This document shows positions 43,765 to 52,395 of a stretch of 64,000 bases of DNA, in pieces. Each line of letters starts with the position of its first letter. The first letter of the stretch is position 1. Below the pieces are notes generated by a model. The model saw only the letters and a program-made list of their open reading frames with translations, did not search any database and was not told where the DNA came from. This stretch comes from Telmatobacter sp. DSM 110680 (GTDB lineage: Bacteria > Acidobacteriota > Terriglobia > Terriglobales > Acidobacteriaceae), in the NCBI RefSeq assembly GCF_039994875.1, contig NZ_CP121196.1, forward strand, positions 3,410,001 to 3,474,000, in the 5' to 3' direction. Position numbers and translations under genes: made by a program.

Positions 43765-43778
43765 TGCTCATATGAGCA
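43765..43778. promoter_or_regulatory. 14-bp palindrome, copy 2
   Basis: Second occurrence of TGCTCATATGAGCA, 66 bp before the copy 2 HTH start. Candidate operator. Confidence 0.4.
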
Positions 43779-43805
43779 TTCAGCCAAAGACCCTTCTTCA
43801 TTCCT

Positions 43806-44111
43806 TTGGCTGCACCAGGAAGCTACGTATTCTCTATACAGGCGATTGATTCTGACGGCAGCGTAGTCGAAGACCGCGTGCCCTGGATCAACCAGCAGCT
43901 GGTCCCGCTGGCCAGCTTCGATCTGTCCAGCCTGGTCACCGAGATCAAGGGGATCTCGTTTGATGACCGCGGCCGGCTCTGGGTATGGGATGGCGCCAAG
44001 GCCATCGCCCTGCGCCTGGAATACGACGCCTACGTGCTGGACCAGGCATCACGCTCCATCTACCTCACGGACTCCGTGGACGGGCTGACCATCGATGGGA
44101 TCATCCTTTAA
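43806..44111 (+). CDS. phage-structural-like fragment, copy 2
   Basis: Identical to 18548-18853 in reverse orientation: 101 codons from a TTG, likely 5'-truncated. Its last 17 nt overlap the following frame. Confidence 0.45.
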   Translation: MAAPGSYVFSIQAIDSDGSVVEDRVPWINQQLVPLASFDLSSLVTEIKGISFDDRGRLWVWDGAKAIALRLEYDAYVLDQASRSIYLTDSVDGLTIDGIIL

Positions 44112-44415
44112 TCTCCAGCCGTTTAATTCGACCACCTATGTGGACCAGCTGGCTTTGCAGACCACGTCTTTTCCTTCCGGCGGTCGGTTTGCCACCTTCC
44201 AGATCCACTCCCGGCAAACCGGCAGTAAAACAAGTCTAACCCTTATCCCTTCTTGGCTTTGCGCCAATCTACTGCTTCCCGCGAGGCTCCGATGCGCTCC
44301 CGACGTTCTCTCTTTACTGCGCAACTGCGCGAATCCAGAGAAAAAAGCGAATCCGGAGAAAAACGAACCTTCCCCGATCAACAGATCTCGATTAAATCAA
44401 GAGGAAACCTCCTGA
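44095..44415 (+). CDS. coupled hypothetical fragment, copy 2
   Basis: Identical to 18244-18564 in reverse orientation. Only the first about 45 residues look like native protein; the remainder probably reflects a break in the gene. Confidence 0.35.
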   Translation: MGSSFNLQPFNSTTYVDQLALQTTSFPSGGRFATFQIHSRQTGSKTSLTLIPSWLCANLLLPARLRCAPDVLSLLRNCANPEKKANPEKNEPSPINRSRLNQEETS

Positions 44416-44542
44416 CTTTGGACGGCAGTGTCGGTCATGAACCTAAACCGCAAGGGAGCATGTTGTTGGAATGGAAGTAGCAGATCCGGCTATTCGCTGT
44501 AGGGGATTAGGCCTCACAGGGGTTCTCTGTAAAGTTCAACTC

Positions 44543-44821
44543 CTAGTGAACACGCCGGCGGTCTTTCACCTTTACCGCCGGCACACCGGCGTACACACCC
44601 CACGGCTCCAGGTCGCGTGTCGCCACTGAGGCGAGGCCGAGCACCGCACCTTCCCCTACCTTGACGCCCGGCGAAACACTGGCCCGCGCACAGATCCATG
44701 CATACGCACCCACTTCCATCCTGTAGGCCACAAGGGGCAACGACGGATCATCCAGGTCATGCGCAGCTCCACAAAGATAAGAACCCTGCGAAAGAATGGC
44801 GTGCGTACCAAGGTGAACCGG
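44543..44821 (-). pseudogene. truncated 3' part of the WcaF-like acetyltransferase
   Basis: Carries residues 105-196 of the acetyltransferase at 17526-18116, unchanged, but the upstream 104 codons are absent. The frame continues 28 codons into unrelated sequence to an ATG (44905), giving a hybrid 120-residue frame. Half of the beta-helix is lost, so activity is unlikely although the catalytic-type His (GAAHD) remains. It marks the outer edge of the duplicated segment. Confidence 0.85.
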
Positions 44822-44901
44822 AATTTTGTGAAAGGAGGGCGCACCAGCTGTCCGACTGGGCAAAGAATTGCGAATAGCGCACAGTCGGGGCAGCTGTAAG
44901 A

Positions 44902-45297
44902 TCACCGTGACGTTTCGTTACAAGGATAAGCGTCCATCAACGCGGTCAGAGCAACATCACTTGCCGCGTGGTGCTGCTCCGCCGGATGTCGATCAATGAA
45001 CTTCACCACAACAATTGCAATTTCACGCGCGGTTACCCCATTTGGAACACACGCGGGAGGGGGGTTTTTCTGATTTCGTCGGTCATTGAATACCCTCCAC
45101 AAAGAAAAGGTCTCGGACATTCCCCTCAGATACGACAAGCAACTCACGCCGTCAAGCATCGCAACGTTATTAGGTTTCCTTTCGAGCACGACTTGGCAGT
45201 TTTTGAGCAGGTCGGCACCCGTTTGCACCTGTGCTCGAGCATGAACAGGTAAGACAACGAGCGTAACGACAACCGCAACAAATGCAAAGCACTTCAT
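44902..45297 (-). CDS. Rap1a/Tai-like secreted protein
   Basis: A protein of 131 residues from the ATG six bases after GGAG; a longer frame adds 43 unlikely residues. Signal peptide MKCFAFVAVVVTLVVLPVHARA, cut here for length at 20: the hydrophobic core is FAFVAVVVTLVVLPV. The mature part has four Cys (KNCQ, VSCLSYLRG, ACVPNGV, YPC) and the VVKFIDRHPAEQHHAAS segment. This Cys and HP pattern matches the Rap1a/Tai family, periplasmic proteins first known as immunity factors against T6SS amidases. No toxin gene is adjacent, so an immunity role is not established. Confidence 0.7.
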   Translation of the reverse strand: MKCFAFVAVVVTLVVLPVHARAQVQTGADLLKNCQVVLERKPNNVAMLDGVSCLSYLRGMSETFSLWRVFNDRRNQKNPPPACVPNGVTAREIAIVVVKFIDRHPAEQHHAASDVALTALMDAYPCNETSR

Positions 45298-45552
45298 GAG
45301 CTCTCCCCAACATTTTGGATATACAGATATACAATTGTATCTCTCGATTACATACACCGACTGCTCCCAAGCATCCATGCAACTCGCGCCTGTGAACGCT
45401 GGCAGGATCGATTCTCTCGTGAGCAACGCCCATTATCCCAACGCAATGTTATTCGCTAGAATTGGGATGACACTTGGAGTTCGATCTCATCCTTTGCTGC
45501 TCTCGCCTAGCCAAGTTCATGGGCGATAAAGACATCTAATTCGAAGTCGAGG

Positions 45553-46503
45553 TTGGGATTGAACCTACCGCTCCGCCCCCCAAATAATCAGCCAACGGTC
45601 GAGTCTAGGGAACCAGATCGTTCTGTTTGCGTTGTCATATGCACCCGCAACCGTCCAGCTTCCTTGCGAAGATGCTTGGCCGCTGTCAGTAGGCTCGACC
45701 AGCCCCCCGAGCAGATTCTCGTTGTTGACAATTCAGAGGGTACTAACGACACCTTTGAAATTGCTCGGGAATACGGCACTCGCTACACCATCGAACCAGT
45801 CCGTGGCCTAAGCCGCGCTCGAAATCGTGGTCTCACCGAATGCGATACTGATTTCATAGCTTTCCTCGACGATGACGTCGTGCCCGCACCAGACTGGCTA
45901 GGCCACTTGCTTGAGCCATTTTCTGTCGGGCGAATAGGGGCCACCGCAGGCCGCGTCATTACACCGGATTCTCAGATCAACGATGAGCTCGAGAAAAGCC
46001 CGCGAACCCTCAATAACCAAGTTCCGCACTGGTTCGAGATCGCCACTTTTGGGGGTTTGGGCCTCGGTGCTAACATGGCGTTTCGTAAGCGCACGTTGCC
46101 CATCCAGCAATTGTTTGATGAACGTCTCGGCCGTGGTGCACCCCTCGAAATTGGCGAAGAAAGCTATGCCTTCGCGAGGCTCCTCGAGCAGGGCTCTCAC
46201 ATCGCCTATGTCCCAACTGCCATCGTCTACCACCCGCCACTCAGTCGCGGAAGCATCCAGCACGAGGCTCGGAATTCCTTTGCATACTGGCTTCTCCTAT
46301 TCGCTGAGTTCCCCGGCCAGAGGATGAACATCTTTCACTTCCTCGTCCGCCGCCTCCGAGGGCAGCCCCTTGACTGGCCACGCCACCCTCAGGAGCCGGG
46401 CGACATCGTGTCCAGCAGTGTCCCGATTCTGCTCCTGGCAGCCATCAAAGGGCTTTGGCTGTTTATTCATACGCCGAAACATCGGCGATTTGGCAATAAT
46501 TAG
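45553..46503 (+). CDS. GT2 family glycosyltransferase
   Basis: A protein of 316 residues from a TTG. GT-A signature: VCVVICTRNRPASLRRCLAA, LVVDNSEG, GLSRARNRGLTECDTDFIAF followed by LDDDV. The acceptor region has EEYAFARLLE-like EIGEESYAFARLLEQG. The C-terminal part includes SVPILLLAAIKGLWLFIHTP, a possible membrane-associated helix. It is the only plus-strand gene in the right-hand polysaccharide block and sits beside the Rap1a-like gene with divergent orientation. Confidence 0.87.
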   Translation: MGLNLPLRPPNNQPTVESREPDRSVCVVICTRNRPASLRRCLAAVSRLDQPPEQILVVDNSEGTNDTFEIAREYGTRYTIEPVRGLSRARNRGLTECDTDFIAFLDDDVVPAPDWLGHLLEPFSVGRIGATAGRVITPDSQINDELEKSPRTLNNQVPHWFEIATFGGLGLGANMAFRKRTLPIQQLFDERLGRGAPLEIGEESYAFARLLEQGSHIAYVPTAIVYHPPLSRGSIQHEARNSFAYWLLLFAEFPGQRMNIFHFLVRRLRGQPLDWPRHPQEPGDIVSSSVPILLLAAIKGLWLFIHTPKHRRFGNN

Positions 46504-47159
46504 AGAGCCCTTCCTGAGGACAATGGCTTTTTGGTGGCAGTGATTGATCATCACTGGAATCCAAAGATTCGGTCGGCCAGGGACAACAGGTTGCAGAACT
46601 GTGATGATCCTGCGCACCTTGGATCGCGAAATGGAACGGAACCTTCGTTTTCTAATGGCCATTGCATCGCTGAAATCATCTTCTCTCGCGGTCGTAATGA
46701 CGACGAAATGAGATCGATCCAATGGCTGGCAGAGCATCGCCTAATGCACTGGAGACGTAGGCTCGAAACTACGAAACGGCCCGAGCTCTCGACTTCTTCG
46801 CTTCTCTTGAGGGATCTGAACGGCTGCATTTATGGCAAGCTGAATCTCGAATGGACAAAAGGCGAATACTCTTCCTTGAGGACTTTCACCCGGGCGACTC
46901 GACTAATCTACCGATGAGGAACACGAGCAACTTCGTCGGCCGTCGACGGGGCAGGGAACTATGTCAGACATGATTAGGAGGGAAGGGAATCGAGCGCAAC
47001 CAAAGATCAGGAAAATAAGATTCACCGCGTTCAGCTCTCGTTCCGGTCAACAAGAGCTGGCAGACCCAAGACCAAGCGCTCCCCACTTCGCTGTGCGAAA
47101 CGGCATTGGATTGTGCTGGACGAAGAGTTGAAATGGCCCAAACGGAGGATCAGTTAAAA
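46504..47159. other. 0.66-kb stretch without an identifiable gene
   Basis: Overlapping frames of 90-146 codons on both strands have no recognisable motif. Coding remnants are possible, given the decay seen elsewhere in the locus, but none could be aligned by eye with a neighbour. Confidence 0.3.
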
Positions 47160-48107
47160 TCAGCCGGCGAGCTCAGAACGTCTACGCAAGAAGATAGAGC
47201 TTGGGAAATGCCCCACCTTTTTAGTAAGACCTTCATCAAATTCTCTGGGGTTCATATCGGGAAAGTACTGTACAAGTTCGTTGAGCCGATAATGGTGCAA
47301 CATGGATAGCGAGGCTGCGATCTCAAAGCGTCGATTCATCAAGAGGAATGCGTAGAGAAGGGCAGTTTCATGTGGAAAAAATAGCGCTGACGAAAGAGTG
47401 TCTGTCCCGTAGTCATAAGGAAAATAGATGTCATGAAAGTGCGCGTAAACGCCAGTCGCGAGTCTGGGCAGGATCTCAAGTATTATCAGATTTGCTTCGC
47501 CTGCTGGACCAAGCGTATGGCTTGAATCTACAAAGAAAAGGTCTCCGTCTTGAAGTCGGGAGATAAAGTCAATACTAACGTCCTCAATTTTCTGAGTAAT
47601 TAACGTGATTCGTTCGCGTTCGCTTTCTAGTTGAAGAAAGGCTGTGGGGTAGGGCTCAATACACGTAATCCGAGGAACGTATCCCTCGTCTGCCGCCGCA
47701 AGCAAGCAAATTGCGGTTGAAACCCCGCATCCAATCTGGACGATTTGGCGTGGTCTCTGTGAACGAACGAAGCAGTATAGAAAGTCGGCCTCTACCTCCC
47801 CATAACCCTGATCGCTGCCGTTCATTCTGACTGCCATCTCATGGATCTTAAAATGTGTGAGATTTGCTCGGTAAGGTCGAGTGCATTCATCAACCCAAGC
47901 CAACTGCGCTTCGATAGGGCCGGAGATGTCTTTCATTGAACGCGGCACACGCCACGCCTTGTTGTTCCGTAGGGTCCTGATATCTGGTATTTCGGAGTAA
48001 AAGTGCCGCGGCAAAATATCAACATGGAACCGTTGCCCCATCTCGAAACAGATGCGCATCAGCCTCTTAATCCAATTCTTTATGGCTCTTTTAATTCCCT
48101 GCGACAT
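47160..48107 (-). CDS. class I SAM-dependent methyltransferase-like protein
   Basis: A protein of 315 residues from the ATG behind GCAGG; 13 further codons are open upstream. The core has RQIVQIGCGVSTAICLLAAA (motif I), RITCIEPYPTAFLQLE and DGDLFFVDSSHTLGPAGEAN followed by YAHFHDIYFPYDY. This pattern is typical of Methyltransf_24-like enzymes acting on sugars, with His/Asp residues that may bind a metal. About 90 N-terminal residues precede the fold. A tailoring role in the glycan is likely. Confidence 0.8.
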   Translation of the reverse strand: MSQGIKRAIKNWIKRLMRICFEMGQRFHVDILPRHFYSEIPDIRTLRNNKAWRVPRSMKDISGPIEAQLAWVDECTRPYRANLTHFKIHEMAVRMNGSDQGYGEVEADFLYCFVRSQRPRQIVQIGCGVSTAICLLAAADEGYVPRITCIEPYPTAFLQLESERERITLITQKIEDVSIDFISRLQDGDLFFVDSSHTLGPAGEANLIILEILPRLATGVYAHFHDIYFPYDYGTDTLSSALFFPHETALLYAFLLMNRRFEIAASLSMLHHYRLNELVQYFPDMNPREFDEGLTKKVGHFPSSIFLRRRSELAG

Positions 48108-48399
48108 TGAGACCTGCCTTTTTTTCCTGGCGATGGCTAATTCCACCGATACGGCACGCGACTCGATCCGCTTCGGTGCAAAATATCAACTGCATTTTTC
48201 GTGTCCCGACTGAAAAACATTGTTTGGACCATGCATCAGGCGGATCAAGGCCGGAGCCGATGCAGCGTGCGTCATGACTGCGACGGTATCCGCGGCTTCT
48301 CTTTCGATGGTCAGACAAGGAAGTAGCGATTGGTCGGTTCGAGCCATTTCGAACGCTTGCATATTACGATGTGCGAGATTGAATCCTCTTAACAAAAGT

Positions 48400-49323
48400 C
48401 TAAGTCAGGCTTTGTCGAGTGAGACGAGCAATCTCAGAACGCACTTCGCCTTCTGATGCCGCGTCTTTTACCGCTTCCTCGAGCTCGCGCAGCTTTGCGC
48501 CGACAAGGAACCGGTACCAGAACCCCTGGAGGACGTGATAGGAAAACCCCTTCCGCCCATCAAGGAATCCCATTTGAAATACATATCGAAACAGGAAATA
48601 GACGATGGTGGAGATCTCGAAGGGAAGCCGGTTATACACGTACTCCTTGAAGAAGCGCTTGATCTTCGCCTGCTTCGCGGTTGACTCCCGCGTGAGTTCA
48701 ACTCGTGGTTCGAACAAATGCAGACGCCTATTTAACACATCGAGAGCTTCTCTGCTGGCATAGGAATTGTGCTTCGTTGTGAATGCGGTTAAATCAAAGA
48801 GGTTGTGATCAGCGAAACCGCCGTGGAAAGTAACAGTTCTTCCTTCGGTCAGATAGATGTGCTCGTCCATCCATCGGTCCTCAATCTTCGCTTTTCCACG
48901 GCGCCAGATACGCAGGAGAGTGAGCGGGTATCTCCCACCGAAGCGGATAAACTTACCCTGGAATATTGTTTTCCGATTGAGGTTGACTCCGTTAATGTCG
49001 GGAGGGAGGGTGTCAAGTTTCGCTGTAATCTCCTGAGCGAGATCGGATTCGATGATCTCGTCGGCATCCAGACGCATTACCCAGTCTGAGGTGATTGGTG
49101 CGTTTTCGAGCGCCCATTGGAATTGCTGCGCTTGGTGTTTGAAGGGATGTTGAAGGACTTGTGCACCGCCAGCCTTCGCAAGCTCCACAGTGTTGTCGGT
49201 TGAAAATGAATCAACAACGAATACTTCTCGCGCAAAAATCCGGATGTGATCAAGAGCGCGGGAAAGATGAATCGACTCGTTATAAGTGAGGATAATTACC
49301 GCGATACTCGGTTTCACGTTCAT
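48400..49323 (-). CDS. GT2 family glycosyltransferase (WaaE/KdtX-like)
   Basis: A protein of 307 residues from the ATG at MNVKPSIAVI. IAVIILTYNESIHLSRALDH, VVDSFSTDNT and the metal motif MRLDADE place it in the GT2 subgroup that includes LPS-core glucosyltransferases of the WaaE/KdtX type. A C-terminal amphipathic region (FEISTIVYFLFRYVFQMGFL) probably contacts the membrane. Natural donor unknown. Confidence 0.85.
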   Translation of the reverse strand: MNVKPSIAVIILTYNESIHLSRALDHIRIFAREVFVVDSFSTDNTVELAKAGGAQVLQHPFKHQAQQFQWALENAPITSDWVMRLDADEIIESDLAQEITAKLDTLPPDINGVNLNRKTIFQGKFIRFGGRYPLTLLRIWRRGKAKIEDRWMDEHIYLTEGRTVTFHGGFADHNLFDLTAFTTKHNSYASREALDVLNRRLHLFEPRVELTRESTAKQAKIKRFFKEYVYNRLPFEISTIVYFLFRYVFQMGFLDGRKGFSYHVLQGFWYRFLVGAKLRELEEAVKDAASEGEVRSEIARLTRQSLT

Positions 49324-49429
49324 GCGACAGTCCTTCACGCGTAGCTTTGACGACTAGAAATGTTGCCGTTCCTTCTACAAGGCTTGCTCTCTCTACTTTT
49401 CTGTAAAAAGATGGTGTTCCGACGTCTTG

Positions 49430-49885
49430 ATAGAAACCGATTGCTCGTGCGAAGTCACGTGCAGTCACTTCAATTATCAAAATACTGAAGAAAGCCCGCT
49501 CGAGCATAGGTCGACATCTTTGCACGCTGGGGCGCGGACGGCGCCTCGAAACGGCGAATCAGGTCGCGGGTGCCATTGAGTCTGTCCGGTTCGACGAATC
49601 CAGTTCGCGATGACTGAACCTCACGCCAGATGTTTACCTTGTTGCTGACCAACACGGGGATGGAGCAGGCCATCGCCTCGGCGCCGACGAAACCAGAGTT
49701 TGTGGATTCGAGGGCAAGATCATGGCCTGGGCATTAAGGCATGTTCCCCCTGCAAGTCGTCTTTGAGCATTCCCGGTCAATGGATGCGCGCAGACACTCC
49801 GAGTTGCCGAGAGAGAGTCCGCAGCTCTGGCACCCATCCGACTTGGTCGGGACCTGCAATCACAGGTCAAGATGGGTCGAGAGTT
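49430..49885 (-). pseudogene. decayed GT4 glycosyltransferase related to the double GT4 protein
   Basis: Read in shifting minus-strand frames, the stretch gives IAGPDQVGWVPELRTLSRQL, an in-frame stop, PGMLKDDLQ, then LNAQAMILPS and MACSIPVLVSNKVNIWREVQ. After a further frameshift come ARAGFLQYF and DFARAIGF. Each block matches, in the same order, the C-terminal domain of the two halves of the protein at 11827-14169 (IAGPDQVG, PGMLKGELKWG, EAMILPS, MACSTPVLISDKVNVWREV, DFARAIGF). Frameshifts and stops show it is dead, and the N-terminal domain is missing. Confidence 0.85.
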
Positions 49886-49950
49886 CTGACAGCTGGCATA
49901 CCAGTAGACCTAGATTGGCAGATGCTTACGGATTAGCGCAGGCGATAACT

Positions 49951-50289
49951 ATGAAACGCGCCGTCCCGTACCTGCCTTGCTGCCAATTCCTCATCGTCGT
50001 TTCCCTTTCGCTATTAAAGCTAGCTGTGGGGGTACGTTCTAGTGGGGCCAAGGTTACTGAGCAAGGATTGGAATCTCGTCGGCAAAATTTGCCGAAAGAA
50101 TCCCAAAACCAATCCTAAGCCATCCTGGTATTGCTGTCCGACACGGCGCACATTCTCGTATCTGCGATTGTAGGTGGAATTGACGATCCAACACAATCTT
50201 CGATATGGCTCATCTCTCTCTTAATCGTTCAGTGTCTTTGGATCGCTAGGTTGGTCCGCGGAAGTATTCCGTTCCCCTACTCTGGGTGA
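49951..50289 (+). other. short hydrophobic coding-like fragments, function unknown
   Basis: A 55-codon frame (49951-50118) starts with a hydrophobic segment (CQFLIVVSLSLLKLAV). After its stop the same frame resumes with AILVLLSDTAHILVSAIVGG and SSIWLISLLIVQCLWIARLV, ending at 50289. These look like membrane-protein pieces, perhaps of a polymerase or flippase broken by mutation, but no family can be named. Confidence 0.3.
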
Positions 50290-50294
50290 TCGCA

Positions 50295-51446
50295 TTAGTG
50301 GCCTCTGGCAACAGTCTTCATTATCTGCGAAAACTGTTCGATCCATTCCCGCTCAATCCTTGTCTTGAAGTGGGAACGTTGATTCGCAAATATCAGTTCA
50401 GTTGCGGGGCTGAATTCAAAATAGAGGCGCGTCAGACACGTCGCAAGTTCTTCGGGCGATTCTGGGGAGAAATAAACGCCCCTCTCCGGAGCCTGCTCAC
50501 GGTGAACATCGATATTCGACAGAACGATTTGCTTGCACATGGCTTTGGATTCTTCAACCGATGTACTCCAGCCTTCAAACATTGACGGTTGCACTACTGC
50601 CAGCGAGTGATGCATCAGGCTGACCAATATGTTATACGGTACGGTGCCCAGGCAGATAAAGCGCTCCTCTAATCCAAACTCCTTCACCTTCGCCATGAGC
50701 CCGGGCACGTAGCCGGGGTCGCGGCGATCATCCATCGGGCCAGTACAAATCACACGAATCTTAGGGGACACCTGACGTAAGGCCTCTATTACTACCCGGT
50801 GATTTTTGTGCTGCCAGAATTGGTTAGGCAAAAAAAAGTATGGTTCGATTACAGGATAGTGGGCTGCAAGCTCTTCACGGCTAAGAGAAACCATATCTAC
50901 AATTGCTGCGCATGAAAACCGTAGAACGTGCGGCCTTACTGATGCCAACTCGGGATAAAAGCGCCGGAAGTCGTTTGCAGCCGCATTGCTACTGAGCAAA
51001 ATGTTTCCCCACCGTTTCGTATTGGCCACAATTGAATCGCGGTACGCACATTCCTTACGGCTGAAGTACTTCGGAAAGACCTTGTGCTGAAAATCCGGTT
51101 GCCACCAAAGTGTATTGATGCTTGTTTGCTTTCCTATTTCGCAGTGACTCAGCAGATCAACCCGATGGCGCTTCAGGAACTTCAGTATGGCAGGATCGTA
51201 ACCAATGATCCGCCGGGTTGCGCGACGAGGATAGTTCCAAGGTGGCCGCGATGTCATTTCTGGCCATGGGTGCACTTCGATAGCGTCGCACTCGTAGCAC
51301 GAAACATCTTCAGGATGAGGCGTGAAAATCGCCAATTTTACAGCTGGATCTGGATTCTGTTGGTAACAACTCCAAAGATTCTTGTAGTAATTGACACCAC
51401 CTTGCCACATTCCTCTCAGCGACGCGATGATGCCCACCTTAATCAT
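50295..51446 (-). CDS. GT4 family glycosyltransferase
   Basis: A 383-residue GT-B enzyme. The N-terminal acceptor domain opens with IKVGIIASLRGMWQGGVNYY. The C-terminal donor domain shows YFFLPNQFWQHKNHRVVIEA, VICTGPMDD and the Glu-x7-Glu-type motif SMFEGWSTSVEESKA. It closes with the long final helix. The start overlaps the epimerase end by 8 nt. Together with the epimerase and acyltransferase genes it forms a tight minus-strand operon. Confidence 0.87.
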   Translation of the reverse strand: MIKVGIIASLRGMWQGGVNYYKNLWSCYQQNPDPAVKLAIFTPHPEDVSCYECDAIEVHPWPEMTSRPPWNYPRRATRRIIGYDPAILKFLKRHRVDLLSHCEIGKQTSINTLWWQPDFQHKVFPKYFSRKECAYRDSIVANTKRWGNILLSSNAAANDFRRFYPELASVRPHVLRFSCAAIVDMVSLSREELAAHYPVIEPYFFLPNQFWQHKNHRVVIEALRQVSPKIRVICTGPMDDRRDPGYVPGLMAKVKEFGLEERFICLGTVPYNILVSLMHHSLAVVQPSMFEGWSTSVEESKAMCKQIVLSNIDVHREQAPERGVYFSPESPEELATCLTRLYFEFSPATELIFANQRSHFKTRIEREWIEQFSQIMKTVARGH

Positions 51447-52395
51447 TCACACCTCGCTGGCGATACCATTCCACGTATGCGCCTAAACCGGTTCGAAGTG
51501 GGGTGCGGAACACAGGACCAAGCACTGCTTCGATTGAATTGTCGGCAACCAGACGTTCAGGATCGCCCTCCTTGTGCTGGCCGAGGAACTTAGGCTCAAT
51601 ATCTATTCCTGCGACACTGAAGAGTTCAGAGAGTACCTCACGAACGGATGTTCCTCGGCAGGTGCCTGCATTAAAAACCGGAACATCTGCACTCGCATAT
51701 TCGCTGGCTTGCAAAAGGCACTCCACCAAGTCTGAAACAAAGACCCAATCACGTAGCTCGCGGCCTGACCCAAAAAATCGGGAATCGCCGCGGTCTGTCT
51801 TTTGCATTGCATCCCATAGCAGTTGTTTGCGGAGGCCAGGTCCGTATACAGAAAATGGCCTCAAAATGACTGACTGGGTTCGATACATTCTTGCATGATC
51901 CAGCAGCAGGAACTCCACTTGCCGCTTGTGCACGCCATAAGGAGAGAGTGGCAGACAAGCCAGATCGTGGCTAGCCTCTTTGTGTATGGCTTCGCCGTAG
52001 ATGGCGGCGCTCGACACATAAACAAGTTGCACAGCGGGCCAACGCCGTCGAAGATAATCCAGCAACAGAACGGTGGAGAAAACGGTTTTCAAAAAGTCAA
52101 CTGGAGGATCTTCCACCGAGGCCGCAACGGACGCGCCGCCTGCAAGATGAAAGACCGTCTGCGGCACAAAGTCAACCGTCTCCAATGTGTCCCGGGAGAT
52201 ATCGCCAAAGATATAGTGTGCTCCGACCACGAGCTCCGCATCCTCCCGGTTTCCGCCAAGAGAAATCACGTTGCTGCCGAGCGTCACCATCCGACGAACC
52301 AGGTGGCTCCCGATAAACCCAGCGCCGCCGGTTACGAGAACGGGCCTTGACGCGAATGTGTTGGCTAAGGCGCTACTAGCGCTTTCGAAACTCAA
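51439..52395 (-). CDS. NAD-dependent nucleotide-sugar epimerase/dehydratase
   Basis: A protein of 318 residues from a TTG within the end of the acyltransferase gene (20-nt overlap). The Rossmann motif GGAGFIG is at 23-29; the active site has VYVSSAAIYG with Tyr153 and Lys157 in YGVHK. The fold is extended SDR (GalE/RmlB-like). It differs clearly from the epimerase at 16389-17300, so the locus has two sugar-modifying SDRs. The product sugar cannot be told from sequence. Confidence 0.87.
   Translation of the reverse strand: MSFESASSALANTFASRPVLVTGGAGFIGSHLVRRMVTLGSNVISLGGNREDAELVVGAHYIFGDISRDTLETVDFVPQTVFHLAGGASVAASVEDPPVDFLKTVFSTVLLLDYLRRRWPAVQLVYVSSAAIYGEAIHKEASHDLACLPLSPYGVHKRQVEFLLLDHARMYRTQSVILRPFSVYGPGLRKQLLWDAMQKTDRGDSRFFGSGRELRDWVFVSDLVECLLQASEYASADVPVFNAGTCRGTSVREVLSELFSVAGIDIEPKFLGQHKEGDPERLVADNSIEAVLGPVFRTPLRTGLGAYVEWYRQRGVND

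Larger units (their letters stand above)
42479..44821 (-). repeat. 2343-bp inverted repeat, copy 2 (right)
   Basis: Reverse-complement copy of 17838-20180, co-linear without a gap that I could find. It carries the same recombinase, RHH, HTH and phage-like fragments but only the last 92 codons of the acetyltransferase gene. This makes copy 1, which retains the whole gene, the likelier ancestral position. Outside its right edge lies unrelated sequence leading to a Rap1a-like gene. Confidence 0.97.

Noticed and set aside
44543..44905. 120-residue hybrid frame as a functional acetyltransferase
   Set aside because: The first 28 codons are unrelated to the family and half of the beta-helix is missing; it is a truncated copy.
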